A DNA stretch of 34,440 nt from Trueperella sp. (GTDB lineage: Bacteria; Actinomycetota; Actinomycetes; Actinomycetales; Actinomycetaceae), in the NCBI GenBank assembly GCA_022783305.1, contig JALEWQ010000004.1, positions 1-34,440 of the forward strand. The letters run 5' to 3'. Positions 26,215-33,291 of the stretch are shown here, piece after piece. Below the pieces are notes generated by a model. That model did not search any database. It worked only from the letters and a program-made list of their open reading frames with translations, and was not told the origin of the DNA. Each line of letters opens with the position of its first letter. Position 1 is the stretch's first letter. A program made the translations under genes and the position numbers.

Positions 26215-27051
26215 ATGAAACGTCACGCTGCCATCTCTCCCTCCCGGGCCAAGGATTTCTCCTCATGCCCGCTCAAGTTTCGCTTTCGGGTGATCGATAA
26301 GCTCCCCGAGCCACCGTCGGTGGAGGCACTGCGCGGCACGATCGTCCACGCGGTCCTCGAGCACCTGTACGACTCGCCCGCGCTTGAGCGCACGCCCGAA
26401 CGCGCCCAGTCGCTGCTCGATCCGGTCTGGTCCACGCACCTAGATAAGGAGCCCGCGGCGAGGGATCTGTTCGCCTCCGATCAGGAGCTACAGGAGTGGC
26501 TGGGCTCCGCCCGCCCGCTCATCGCGAACTACTTCAAGCTGGAAAATCCCGTCTTCCTTGAGCCCTTCGCGCGCGAGGAGTTCGTTAACGCAACCCTGCC
26601 CTCGGGTCTGGCGATCCGCGGAATCATCGACAGGATCGACCGCGCGCCAAGCGGCCAGATCCGGGTGGTCGATTACAAGACTGGCAAGTCGCCCTCCCCG
26701 CGCTTCCAGGCCGAGGCGATATTTCAGATGCGCTTCTACTGCGCCGCCCTCTACTATGCCGAGGGAACGCTACCCACCCGCACGCAGCTCATCTACCTCA
26801 AGGACGGCCGGGTGCTCACCTACGATCCCGTGCCGGCCGACGTGGATGCGCTGGCCATGGAGGTGGACACGCTGTGGTCGGGCATCCGTGCCCGGCTCGA
26901 GGATGGTTTCGAGGCGAAGAAGGGCCCGCTGTGCAACTGGTGTCACTTCCAAAGCATGTGTCCGGCCTTCGGTAACCAGGCTCCGCCCATGAGCGAGCAG
27001 GGGGCGAAAGATCTGCTCACAGCCGAGGTGGGACAGGGCCAGGTCAGCTAG
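26215..27051 (+). CDS. RecB-family PD-(D/E)XK nuclease with Fe-S cysteines
   Basis: Stand-alone nuclease domain of 278 residues, related to the C-terminal nuclease of RecB/AddB and to Cas4. Active-site pieces: the His in GTIVHAVLEHLYD, an acidic residue in GIIDRID (Asp139), and the core motif VVDYKTGK (Asp153, Lys155), followed by QMRFYCAALY. Four cysteines, Cys18 in SSCPLKF and Cys260, Cys263 and Cys269 in CNWCHFQSMC, have the spacing of the 4Fe-4S clamp that pins the two ends of such nucleases. No helicase or CRISPR genes are nearby. The position beside trmI and the Pup operon is typical of actinobacteria, where the role is thought to be DNA repair. Its stop overlaps the convergent HAD gene at CTAG. 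Confidence 0.88.
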   Translation: MKRHAAISPSRAKDFSSCPLKFRFRVIDKLPEPPSVEALRGTIVHAVLEHLYDSPALERTPERAQSLLDPVWSTHLDKEPAARDLFASDQELQEWLGSARPLIANYFKLENPVFLEPFAREEFVNATLPSGLAIRGIIDRIDRAPSGQIRVVDYKTGKSPSPRFQAEAIFQMRFYCAALYYAEGTLPTRTQLIYLKDGRVLTYDPVPADVDALAMEVDTLWSGIRARLEDGFEAKKGPLCNWCHFQSMCPAFGNQAPPMSEQGAKDLLTAEVGQGQVS

Positions 27052-27716
27052 ACCGGGCGCACCTCGGCCATGACGGAGCGGAGGAAGGCCTCGTCGGCGT
27101 CGGCCAGCGAATCGATCAGGGTCACGCCCGCCACGCCGGAGATATCCACCTTCAGCGGCACCCCCACCGTCACGCAACCGGCGGCGAGCGCCGAGGTCAG
27201 GCCGTGCACGGAGTCCTCGAAGGCGAGCGTGCGTTCGGGCGGAACGCCGAGCCTTACGGCCGCCAGCAGGTAGGGCTCGGGGTCGGGCTTGCCAACCTTG
27301 ACCTGATCGCCGGTGACGGCCACCTGAAGAGTACCGGCCGGGGCCTGTTCTAGGGCGAGTTGGGCGAAGGCGATGTGGGAGGCGGTCACAAGCGCGCTCG
27401 GTATCCCCAGGTGGGCCACCAGCTCAAGGAGCTCGTAGGCGCCCGGGCGCCAGGGCATCCCGTGCTCGCGGCCGATCTTCGCCACGCGCTCGGTCAGCAT
27501 CCAGCCGAGGGCGGCCGGATCCATGTCGATCTCGAGCGAGGTGGTCAGGTGGGTGGCGGCGTCGATGAGGTTGAGGCCGATGATGGCCATCTCGTCTCCG
27601 GCACGCCAGGGCCGGCCCAGCTCGCCCAAAACCTCGGTCTCCGCCTGGAACCAGAGCTTCTCGGTATCGGTGAGGGTCCCGTCCATGTCAAACAGGATCC
27701 CGGAAGGCAGAGGCAT
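27048..27716 (-). CDS. HAD-superfamily hydrolase, beta-phosphoglucomutase-like
   Basis: Small cytoplasmic phosphatase or phosphomutase of 222 residues. Motif I is FDMDGTLTDTE (nucleophile Asp10, acid/base Asp12), motif II is the VTAS Thr/Ser strand, motif III is Lys in VKVGKPDPEPYL, and motif IV is LAFEDSVHG. A helical cap between residues 16 and about 90 is of the type seen in beta-phosphoglucomutase and sugar-phosphate phosphatases. The substrate is unknown. It starts 8 nt after the uppP stop, with an AAGGAG Shine-Dalgarno overlapping that stop, so the two form an operon. Confidence 0.88.
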   Translation of the reverse strand: MPLPSGILFDMDGTLTDTEKLWFQAETEVLGELGRPWRAGDEMAIIGLNLIDAATHLTTSLEIDMDPAALGWMLTERVAKIGREHGMPWRPGAYELLELVAHLGIPSALVTASHIAFAQLALEQAPAGTLQVAVTGDQVKVGKPDPEPYLLAAVRLGVPPERTLAFEDSVHGLTSALAAGCVTVGVPLKVDISGVAGVTLIDSLADADEAFLRSVMAEVRPV

Positions 27717-27724
27717 AATGCTCC

Positions 27725-28558
27725 TTACGCGCTCATGATTCCCGCGCCGAGCAGGAAGACCAGCGTGCCGGCCAGCAGGAGGCGGTAGACGACAAAGGGC
27801 AGGTAGCTCTTCGTGGACACGAGCTTGAGGAAGCCCACGATCACGGCATAGCCCACCACGAAGGCCGCCACGGTGGCCGCGAATGTGGGCATAGCGCCAG
27901 CCTGGGGGCCGGTGCCGTCGTCGGTGAAAAGCCGATAAAAGCCCGAGCCAAGGACCGCCGGGACAGCGAGGAAGAAGGAGATACGGGCGGCTGCCACGCG
28001 CGTGTATCCGAGCGCGAGGCCCACCGTGATCGTTCCGCCCGAGCGCGACACGCCCGGCACCAGCGCCATAGCCTGGGCGAAACCGAGCGTGATGCCGTCG
28101 CGCAGGCTCATCTGGTCAAGGCTAAGCCGGCGTCGACCGTAGCGATCGGCCAGGCCGAGCAGCACCGCGAAGGCGGCGAGCATGAGCGCCGTGATGTAAA
28201 GGTTTCTGAATGTGGTGTCGATCCAGGTCTCGAGTAGCAGGCCAAGGACGACGATCGGGATCGAGCCAAGGATGACGATCCACCCCATCCGGGCGTCCGG
28301 ATCGGTGGACGGCGTGCGCTTCCACCGGCCGGGCAGCGACGTGGCCCAACGCGAGATGATGCGCCAGATGTCCTTCCTGAAGTAGATGAGGACCGCCAGC
28401 TCAGTGCCGATCTGAGTTACCGCCGTGAAGGTGACGCCGGGATCTCCCAGCGAGGGAAAGAGCTCGCCCACGATGCGCAGGTGCGCCGAGGAGGAGATCG
28501 GCAGGAACTCGGTCAGCCCTTGAACAATTCCTAAAATGATGGCTTCGAAAATACCCAC
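27725..28558 (-). CDS. uppP: Undecaprenyl-diphosphatase UppP (BacA)
   Basis: Membrane enzyme that recycles undecaprenyl diphosphate to the monophosphate carrier for cell-wall synthesis; extra copies give bacitracin tolerance. From GTG 28558 it has 277 residues, the usual length. It shows the first signature GLTEFLPISSSAHL, the second signature ALVPGVSRSGGTITVGL with catalytic Ser/Arg, and about eight membrane helices. The open frame continues upstream to 28897, but that stretch runs antisense to the neighbouring aldo/keto-reductase gene and is hydrophilic, so it is excluded. TAGGCT lies 7 nt before the GTG, pointing to a leaderless message. Confidence 0.96.
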   Translation of the reverse strand: MGIFEAIILGIVQGLTEFLPISSSAHLRIVGELFPSLGDPGVTFTAVTQIGTELAVLIYFRKDIWRIISRWATSLPGRWKRTPSTDPDARMGWIVILGSIPIVVLGLLLETWIDTTFRNLYITALMLAAFAVLLGLADRYGRRRLSLDQMSLRDGITLGFAQAMALVPGVSRSGGTITVGLALGYTRVAAARISFFLAVPAVLGSGFYRLFTDDGTGPQAGAMPTFAATVAAFVVGYAVIVGFLKLVSTKSYLPFVVYRLLLAGTLVFLLGAGIMSA

Positions 28559-28565
28559 GCGCCCA

Positions 28566-28571
28566 AGCCTA
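28566..28571 (-). promoter_or_regulatory. -10 box for leaderless uppP transcript
   Basis: TAGGCT on the minus strand ends 7 nt before GTG 28558. It fixes the uppP start far inside the longer open frame. The divergent gene has the same hexamer at the same spacing. Confidence 0.45.
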
Positions 28572-28596
28572 AACCAGTTCGGGCCGGATCGTAGGT

Positions 28597-28602
28597 TAGG
28601 CT
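28597..28602 (+). promoter_or_regulatory. -10 box for leaderless aldo/keto-reductase-like transcript
   Basis: TAGGCT ends 7 nt before ATG 28610. The AGGGA in between lies too close to the ATG to be an ordinary Shine-Dalgarno. Confidence 0.45.
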
Positions 28603-28609
28603 CAGGGAT

Positions 28610-29545
28610 ATGAAGCACACGTTTTTGGGCGGCAGCGGCCTGCGCATGGGTAGCCTCGGACTGGGCACTCTGACCTGGGGGCGCGACACCGACGTCGAGG
28701 ACGCCACCAAGATGGTCGCGGCCCTCCTCGACCACGGCGGCACCACGATCGATGTCTCCCCCGTCTACGGCGACGGCCTCGCACAGCAGGTACTCGGCTC
28801 GATCTTCGACGGCGGCGTAGATCGCTCCGACGTGGTCGTTATCGCCCACGCTGGAGAGTTTTATCACGACGACGGGGTGCGGTTTAACGGCGGCCACTCG
28901 GCCCTGGCCTCCTCGCTCAACGCCACCCTCACCGAGCTGGGCACCACCTACGTGGACATTCTGCAGGTGGCGGCGCCCGACCCACGGGTCGCAATCGAAG
29001 AGCAGTTAGAAAGCCTGGCACAGATGGTCAGGTCCGGCGCCGTGCGCTACATCGGTCTGGCTAATCATCCCGCGTGGCGGGTGGCCCGCGCCGCGCAATA
29101 CCTGGCAGATCTGCGCCTGCCGCGGCTTGCCGCGGTCGGGGCCGAGTACTCGGTGCTACATCGCCAGCCGGGCGGGGAGCTGACCGCCGTCGCACGCGAG
29201 TTCGACCTGGGAATCATCGCGCAGGCCCCGCTCGCCGGCGGCGTGCTCACCGGAAAATACCGCCACACGATCCCCGCGACCTCGCGCGCGGCCACCGAAC
29301 ACCTGTCCGCCACCGTGGACCCTTACCTCACCGACAAGCCGCGCCGCACCGTCGAGGCCGTCGCCAAGGCCGCCGACGGGTTGGGACGCACCCCGGCCGA
29401 CGTCTCGCTCGCCTGGCTCCTTGACCAGCCGCAGGTGACGACGGCGCTCATCGGCGCGCGCACGCACGCCCAGTTCGAGCAGGTACTATCCCTGCCGATT
29501 AGCCCGCTACCCGGGCCGGTCGCGCAGGCGATCTCCGAGATCTAA
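28610..29545 (+). CDS. Aldo/keto reductase-like protein with degenerate active site
   Basis: TIM-barrel protein of 311 residues with the AKR layout: GLGTLTWG at the N-terminus, TIDVSPVYGDG (Asp48, Tyr53), IGLANHPAWRV, and the NADPH-binding end with VTTALIGARTHAQFEQ. Two members of the catalytic tetrad are missing. Where AKRs have the Lys of VVIATK, this protein has VVVIAHAG; where they have the His of QLHWPD, it has QVAAPD. The fold and probably nucleotide binding remain, but classical carbonyl reduction is unlikely. Actinobacteria do carry divergent AKR-like proteins, so this may be a conserved non-enzyme rather than decay. It ends 3 nt from the stop of the convergent Asp-rich gene. Confidence 0.85.
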   Translation: MKHTFLGGSGLRMGSLGLGTLTWGRDTDVEDATKMVAALLDHGGTTIDVSPVYGDGLAQQVLGSIFDGGVDRSDVVVIAHAGEFYHDDGVRFNGGHSALASSLNATLTELGTTYVDILQVAAPDPRVAIEEQLESLAQMVRSGAVRYIGLANHPAWRVARAAQYLADLRLPRLAAVGAEYSVLHRQPGGELTAVAREFDLGIIAQAPLAGGVLTGKYRHTIPATSRAATEHLSATVDPYLTDKPRRTVEAVAKAADGLGRTPADVSLAWLLDQPQVTTALIGARTHAQFEQVLSLPISPLPGPVAQAISEI

Positions 29546-29548
29546 AGG

Positions 29549-29893
29549 TCAGTCCTGAAGGTTGAACTCCTCCAGGTCGTCGTCATCATCGTCATAGTCC
29601 TCGAAACGATCATCGAAGTCGTCGTCGAGGTCGTCGTCAAACTCCTCGTGATCGTCGTCGAGGTCGTCGTCGTAATCCTCGTCGTGCTCGTCATAGTCGT
29701 ACGTGTCGAGCGGCGTCTCCACGCCGTACTGGGTGTAGAGCGCGTCGTCGTAGACCGTATAGGCGTCGGCAAGCGCATTCGCCGCCGCTAAGACGGAAGG
29801 ATCTTCCGAATCTCGAGCTGAGATCGCCGCCGCGTTGAACTCCTGAAGAGCAAAGATGAGCCGATCGAATGCCGCTTGTGTTTCGTTAGCCAT
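29549..29893 (-). CDS. Conserved small protein with long Asp/Glu tail
   Basis: The 114 residues form two parts. Residues 1-60 (MANETQAAFDRLIFALQEFN and onward) are predicted helical and include ALADAYTVYDDALYTQYGV. Residues 62-114 are almost entirely Asp, Glu, Tyr and Phe, encoded by GAC/GAT runs that read as gtc/atc repeats on the plus strand. Similar short proteins of unknown function occur in related actinobacteria. The tail could mimic DNA or bind a basic protein, but nothing in the sequence proves a role. TAGGCT lies 6 nt before the ATG. Confidence 0.75.
   Translation of the reverse strand: MANETQAAFDRLIFALQEFNAAAISARDSEDPSVLAAANALADAYTVYDDALYTQYGVETPLDTYDYDEHDEDYDDDLDDDHEEFDDDLDDDFDDRFEDYDDDDDDLEEFNLQD
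29577..29706. repeat. GTC/ATC trinucleotide-rich low-complexity tract
   Basis: Coding DNA of the Asp-rich tail, built from imperfect gtcgtcgtcgaggtcgtcgtc-like units on the plus strand. Such tracts change length easily between strains. Confidence 0.6.
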
Positions 29894-29899
29894 GCTTGA

Positions 29900-29905
29900 A
29901 GCCTA
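29900..29905 (-). promoter_or_regulatory. -10 box for leaderless Asp-rich protein transcript
   Basis: TAGGCT ends 6 nt before ATG 29893 on the minus strand, in the 70-nt gap after the M20 peptidase gene. No clear -35 and no terminator is seen in the gap. Confidence 0.4.
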
Positions 29906-29963
29906 GCTTACGCGGCCGATTTTTAGTACCCTTCGACCATCTTTACAGGTGCTTCGGCGATCT

Positions 29964-31286
29964 TTAGATCCGCTCGATAAAGTCGCGTAGGATCTGCGCG
30001 CCGAAGCTGAGCGAGTCCACCGGAACGCGTTCGTCCACCCCGTGAAACATCGCCGGGAAGTCGAAACCCTCCGGCAGGCGTACCGGCGAAAACCCGTAGC
30101 CGTCGATGCCGAGTGAGCCGAGCGCCTTGTTGTCCGTGCCCGCCGAAAGCAGGTAGGGAAGCACGTGCGCGTGCGGGTCATTCGCCAACACCGCGTCCGT
30201 CATCGCCTCAACGAATGCGCCCTCCGTGGTGGACTCATACCCGTTGGCGCTCGACAGCCAGCCAACCTCGAGGCCGTCCGTCAGCTCCTCGATCCGGCGC
30301 GCCACCGCCTCCTCGGTGCCCGGGATCGCGCGCACGTCCACCGTCGCCTCGGCACTGGCTGGAATGACATTGGCCATGTAGCCGCCGTTGACGGAGGTGA
30401 GGTTGCAGCCCGTGCGCAAGGTCGCGCCCACGTAGGCCTTCGCCGGCCCGAGTGCGTCGACGAGCGCGTTGATGCTTGCCTCATCCTCCGGATCAAAGGG
30501 CAACCCGGAGATCTCCGCAGTGCCCCGCAACAGCTTGGTCACGGTGTCGGTCAGGATCAGCGGCCAGGGCTCCGAGTCTATGGCCACGAGCGCGCGAGAG
30601 AGCTTGGCGATGGCGTTGTCACCGTTGACCTGGGAGCCGTGACCGGCCTTGCCTTCGGCGCCCAAGGTGTACCAGGTCAGGGCCTTCTCCCCCGTCTGCA
30701 ACAAGTAGACGCGCTCGCCGTTGACGTACGTGTTGTAGCCACCGACCTCGGAGATCGCGTGCGTGGCACCCTCGAACAGCTCCGGATGATTCTCTACCAG
30801 CCACCGGCAGCCCTGGTGCCCGCCGGCCTCCTCGTCGGCGAACATGCCGATGATAAGGTCACGCGGCGGCACGTAGCCGCTGGAGGCAATCTCGCGCACC
30901 ACGGCAAGGATCATCGCATCCATGTTCTTCATGTCCACGGCGCCGCGACCCCACAGGAAACCGTCCTTGACGACGCCGCCAAACGGGTCCACCGACCATT
31001 CCCGCGCCACCGCGGGCACCACGTCCGTGTGCCCGTGAATGACGACGGCGCCCCGGCGTTCGCCCGTCACGGGGTCAACCTCGATCTCCCGCTTCTTGCC
31101 GGGGATGCGCACCACCACCGACGGGCGCCCGGGCGTCGGGCCGAGGTAGTGCGGCTGGAGACCGACCTCGTGGAGCAGGTCCATGACGTAGTCGGCCGCC
31201 GGCTTCTCAATGACGTCCCGCCCGTCGTTGGAGGTGTCGAAACGGATGAGCGTTCGGGCGATCTCGAGGGCTTCGCTATATGTCAT
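29964..31286 (-). CDS. M20-family metallopeptidase / deacylase
   Basis: Zinc amidohydrolase of 440 residues in the ArgE/DapE/carboxypeptidase G2 superfamily. Metal-site residues are in place: HGHTD (His86, Asp88), GAVDMK with bridging Asp118, ADEEAGG with catalytic Glu152 and ligand Glu153, and a C-terminal His in ALGSLGIDG/MFHGVDE. The dimerisation lid lies at about 190-310. The length and GAVDMKNMDAM pattern resemble actinobacterial dipeptidase-like M20 proteins rather than a true DapE, so the substrate is open. It is the third gene of an ATGA-coupled unit with a glutamate-cysteine ligase and a glutamine amidotransferase, which favours a gamma-glutamyl or peptide substrate. Confidence 0.88.
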   Translation of the reverse strand: MTYSEALEIARTLIRFDTSNDGRDVIEKPAADYVMDLLHEVGLQPHYLGPTPGRPSVVVRIPGKKREIEVDPVTGERRGAVVIHGHTDVVPAVAREWSVDPFGGVVKDGFLWGRGAVDMKNMDAMILAVVREIASSGYVPPRDLIIGMFADEEAGGHQGCRWLVENHPELFEGATHAISEVGGYNTYVNGERVYLLQTGEKALTWYTLGAEGKAGHGSQVNGDNAIAKLSRALVAIDSEPWPLILTDTVTKLLRGTAEISGLPFDPEDEASINALVDALGPAKAYVGATLRTGCNLTSVNGGYMANVIPASAEATVDVRAIPGTEEAVARRIEELTDGLEVGWLSSANGYESTTEGAFVEAMTDAVLANDPHAHVLPYLLSAGTDNKALGSLGIDGYGFSPVRLPEGFDFPAMFHGVDERVPVDSLSFGAQILRDFIERI

Positions 31287-32536
31287 TTCTCCTCCTTAAA
31301 CGGTGCCGGATCCGTCCTAAACGGCGCTGGCTCCGTAACATCGTACGCCTGGGCGTGGTTCTGCTCCGCGGCGGCGATCCCGTCGAACTCGCGTAGGTCT
31401 GGGTTGAGCGGATGACCGGCAGCCATCTCAGCGATCATGAAGTCCACGATCGCCTCCCTCGAACGTTCAAAGTGGGAGCCGGCGCGTAGCAGGCGCTGGT
31501 AGGGAGCGCCGAGCTCGAGCACGGTGGTGACCATCTGTAGCTCCTCCAAGCACCCCAACTCCTGAGCGATCGGGGTGAGCTCGTCCACCGTGCGCGCAAG
31601 GGTCTGGCCCACCTGCTCCTCGTTGCCGTCCTCGTCAAGGATGAGGATCGCGTCGATCCCGTATCGGGCCGCGCGCCACTTATTTTCGTCCACGAACCAG
31701 GAGGGCAGGGTGGGAAGCTCTTCCCCGGCGTCAAGTTGGCGCGAGAAGTACTCGACCATACATTGCGAAAGAGCGGCAACCATCCCGATTTCCGCGAGGT
31801 TCGTGGCCGCGTCCGCCACGCGGAACTCGAGCGTGCCGAATTTCGGGGAGGGTCGCACATCCCAACGCACCTCGTCGAAGTTCGAGATGACGCCCGTCTT
31901 GACCATGCCTGCATAGTATTCTTCGAGGTCGCACCACCGCTCGAATTGGTGCGGCACGCCAGCCGTCGGCAGCTGTTGGAAGACCATCGCCCGATTGTCG
32001 GCGTACCCGGTGTTCTTCCCGCTCCAAAACGGCGAGGAGGCGGTCAACGCCTGGATATGGGCGAAGCGGGTCAGCACCGCGCGCAGGATTGGCAGCACCT
32101 TGGCCCGGTCCTCAATGCCCACGTGGACGTGGGTACCAAACAGCAGCATTTGACGTCCCCAATACCGGGTGCGGTTGACCAGCTCAGCGTAGCGCTCTGT
32201 GTCCGTCACGCGCTGGTAGACCGGGTTGGCGAAAGGGTGCGTGCCCGAGGAGGCGAGCGTGATACGCATCGGTTCGACCACCGGCTCGAGGAGGTCGAGA
32301 CATTCGCGTAGGTCGGCCACGCACTGACCCACGCGTTCATGCGGGCGCGAGACGAGCTCGATGGTGTTGAGCATCATCTCCCCGTGGATCATGGAAGTGT
32401 CTGCATCGAGCTGACGCACCAGCGCCAAGACCGTATCGGCCGCCTGACGCAAATCATTCGAGTCGCGGTCGATGAGCTGGAGCTCCCACTCGATTCCCAC
32501 ACTCGACCTGGGTGAGTTCGCAAATTCCATCGTCAT
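31283..32536 (-). CDS. Carboxylate-amine ligase, glutamate-cysteine ligase type 2 (YbdK-like)
   Basis: ATP-dependent ligase of the GCS2 family, which shares a fold with glutamine synthetase and PafA. The 417 residues include the metal-binding GIEWELQLID (about 14-23), GTHPFANP, TRYWGRQMLLFGTHVHVGIE, ATNLAEIGM and NKWRAARYGID. Weak gamma-glutamylcysteine synthesis is known for E. coli YbdK, but the physiological product is unknown for most members. The C-terminal 30 residues extend beyond the usual family end and contain a duplicated PAPF motif from a 21-nt imperfect tandem repeat near 31300-31340. The first ATG overlaps the amidotransferase stop, and its stop overlaps the M20 start. Confidence 0.88.
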   Translation of the reverse strand: MTMEFANSPRSSVGIEWELQLIDRDSNDLRQAADTVLALVRQLDADTSMIHGEMMLNTIELVSRPHERVGQCVADLRECLDLLEPVVEPMRITLASSGTHPFANPVYQRVTDTERYAELVNRTRYWGRQMLLFGTHVHVGIEDRAKVLPILRAVLTRFAHIQALTASSPFWSGKNTGYADNRAMVFQQLPTAGVPHQFERWCDLEEYYAGMVKTGVISNFDEVRWDVRPSPKFGTLEFRVADAATNLAEIGMVAALSQCMVEYFSRQLDAGEELPTLPSWFVDENKWRAARYGIDAILILDEDGNEEQVGQTLARTVDELTPIAQELGCLEELQMVTTVLELGAPYQRLLRAGSHFERSREAIVDFMIAEMAAGHPLNPDLREFDGIAAAEQNHAQAYDVTEPAPFRTDPAPFKEEK

Positions 32537-33261
32537 CTCCTATACCTTTCCACGAAGGCGCCGATCAGGGCGGCGCACGCCGAATAGTCATGGCTGGTAG
32601 TCTGCGCACGCACCCTGTCCACCTCTTCGGCGGCGAAGTAAACATCGCCGTAGTAATCAAGACGTAGCCCCACACTCACCGCGTCGATCTCGGGGTGAAA
32701 TTGCACACCGTATACGTTGTCTCCGTAACGAATCGCCTGCACTGGACACAGCGCGGAAGAGGCCAGCACCGCCGTATTCGCCGGCACAAGACCAATCGCG
32801 TCTTCGTGCCCCACGATCGCCGGGAACGAATCAGGCAGCAGGGAGAAGATCGGGTCGGCGCGACCGTCGTCGGTGAGGTTGACACTGATCGTCGACAGCT
32901 CCTCGCCGTAGTCCGTGGTCAGCGTGCCGCCGAGCGCAAGCGCAATCGCCTGATGTCCGTAGCACAGGCCGAGGAAGGGCAGGTCCTCAGCCAGCACCTC
33001 CTCGACCACCGCGAAGAGGACCTCCTCCGTGACGATCTGCTCGGTCGTCTTGGCGGCGCCGTGGTCGCCGAAACCGTACTGGGATCCGGAGACGATAAAG
33101 CCCGCGTAGTCCCCGACGTCGATCTGTGGGCGATCCTCAAGAGAAAGGTAGACGATGTCGGAGTCGGCAAGGCGCCCGTCGCGTTTGATCGCGGCGAACT
33201 CGTCACGGCGGATGCCGGCCGCAAAGGAGGGCCGGGCCGCGAGGAAGGCGAACGGTTTCAT
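32533..33261 (-). CDS. Class I glutamine amidotransferase-like protein
   Basis: The 242 residues form a GMP-synthase-like amidotransferase domain without a synthetase domain. The catalytic triad is visible: Cys100 in FLGLCYGHQAIAL and His189/Glu191 in GVQFHPEID; GFIVSGSQYGFGD supplies the oxyanion region. Free-standing members include gamma-glutamyl hydrolases such as PuuD and uncharacterised GuaA-like proteins. Coupling by ATGA to a gamma-glutamyl-type ligase suggests it hydrolyses or supplies ammonia for a related compound. TACGCT lies 6 nt before ATG 33261, so it heads the operon with a leaderless start. Confidence 0.88.
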   Translation of the reverse strand: MKPFAFLAARPSFAAGIRRDEFAAIKRDGRLADSDIVYLSLEDRPQIDVGDYAGFIVSGSQYGFGDHGAAKTTEQIVTEEVLFAVVEEVLAEDLPFLGLCYGHQAIALALGGTLTTDYGEELSTISVNLTDDGRADPIFSLLPDSFPAIVGHEDAIGLVPANTAVLASSALCPVQAIRYGDNVYGVQFHPEIDAVSVGLRLDYYGDVYFAAEEVDRVRAQTTSHDYSACAALIGAFVERYRR

Positions 33262-33267
33262 AGCAAC

Positions 33268-33273
33268 AGCGTA
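33268..33273 (-). promoter_or_regulatory. -10 box heading the amidotransferase/ligase/peptidase operon
   Basis: TACGCT ends 6 nt before ATG 33261 on the minus strand, in the 30-nt gap after aroE. No Shine-Dalgarno is present. Confidence 0.45.
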
Positions 33274-33291
33274 GCGAAGCCCGGCCGATTT

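Noticed and set aside
28559-28897. N-terminal extension of uppP to 28897
   Set aside because: It is antisense to the AKR-like gene and hydrophilic, whereas GTG 28558 gives the exact family length and has a -10 box 7 nt upstream.
29964-31286. Naming the M20 gene dapE or argE
   Set aside because: The metal site is shared by the whole superfamily and the neighbours are not lysine or arginine biosynthesis genes.
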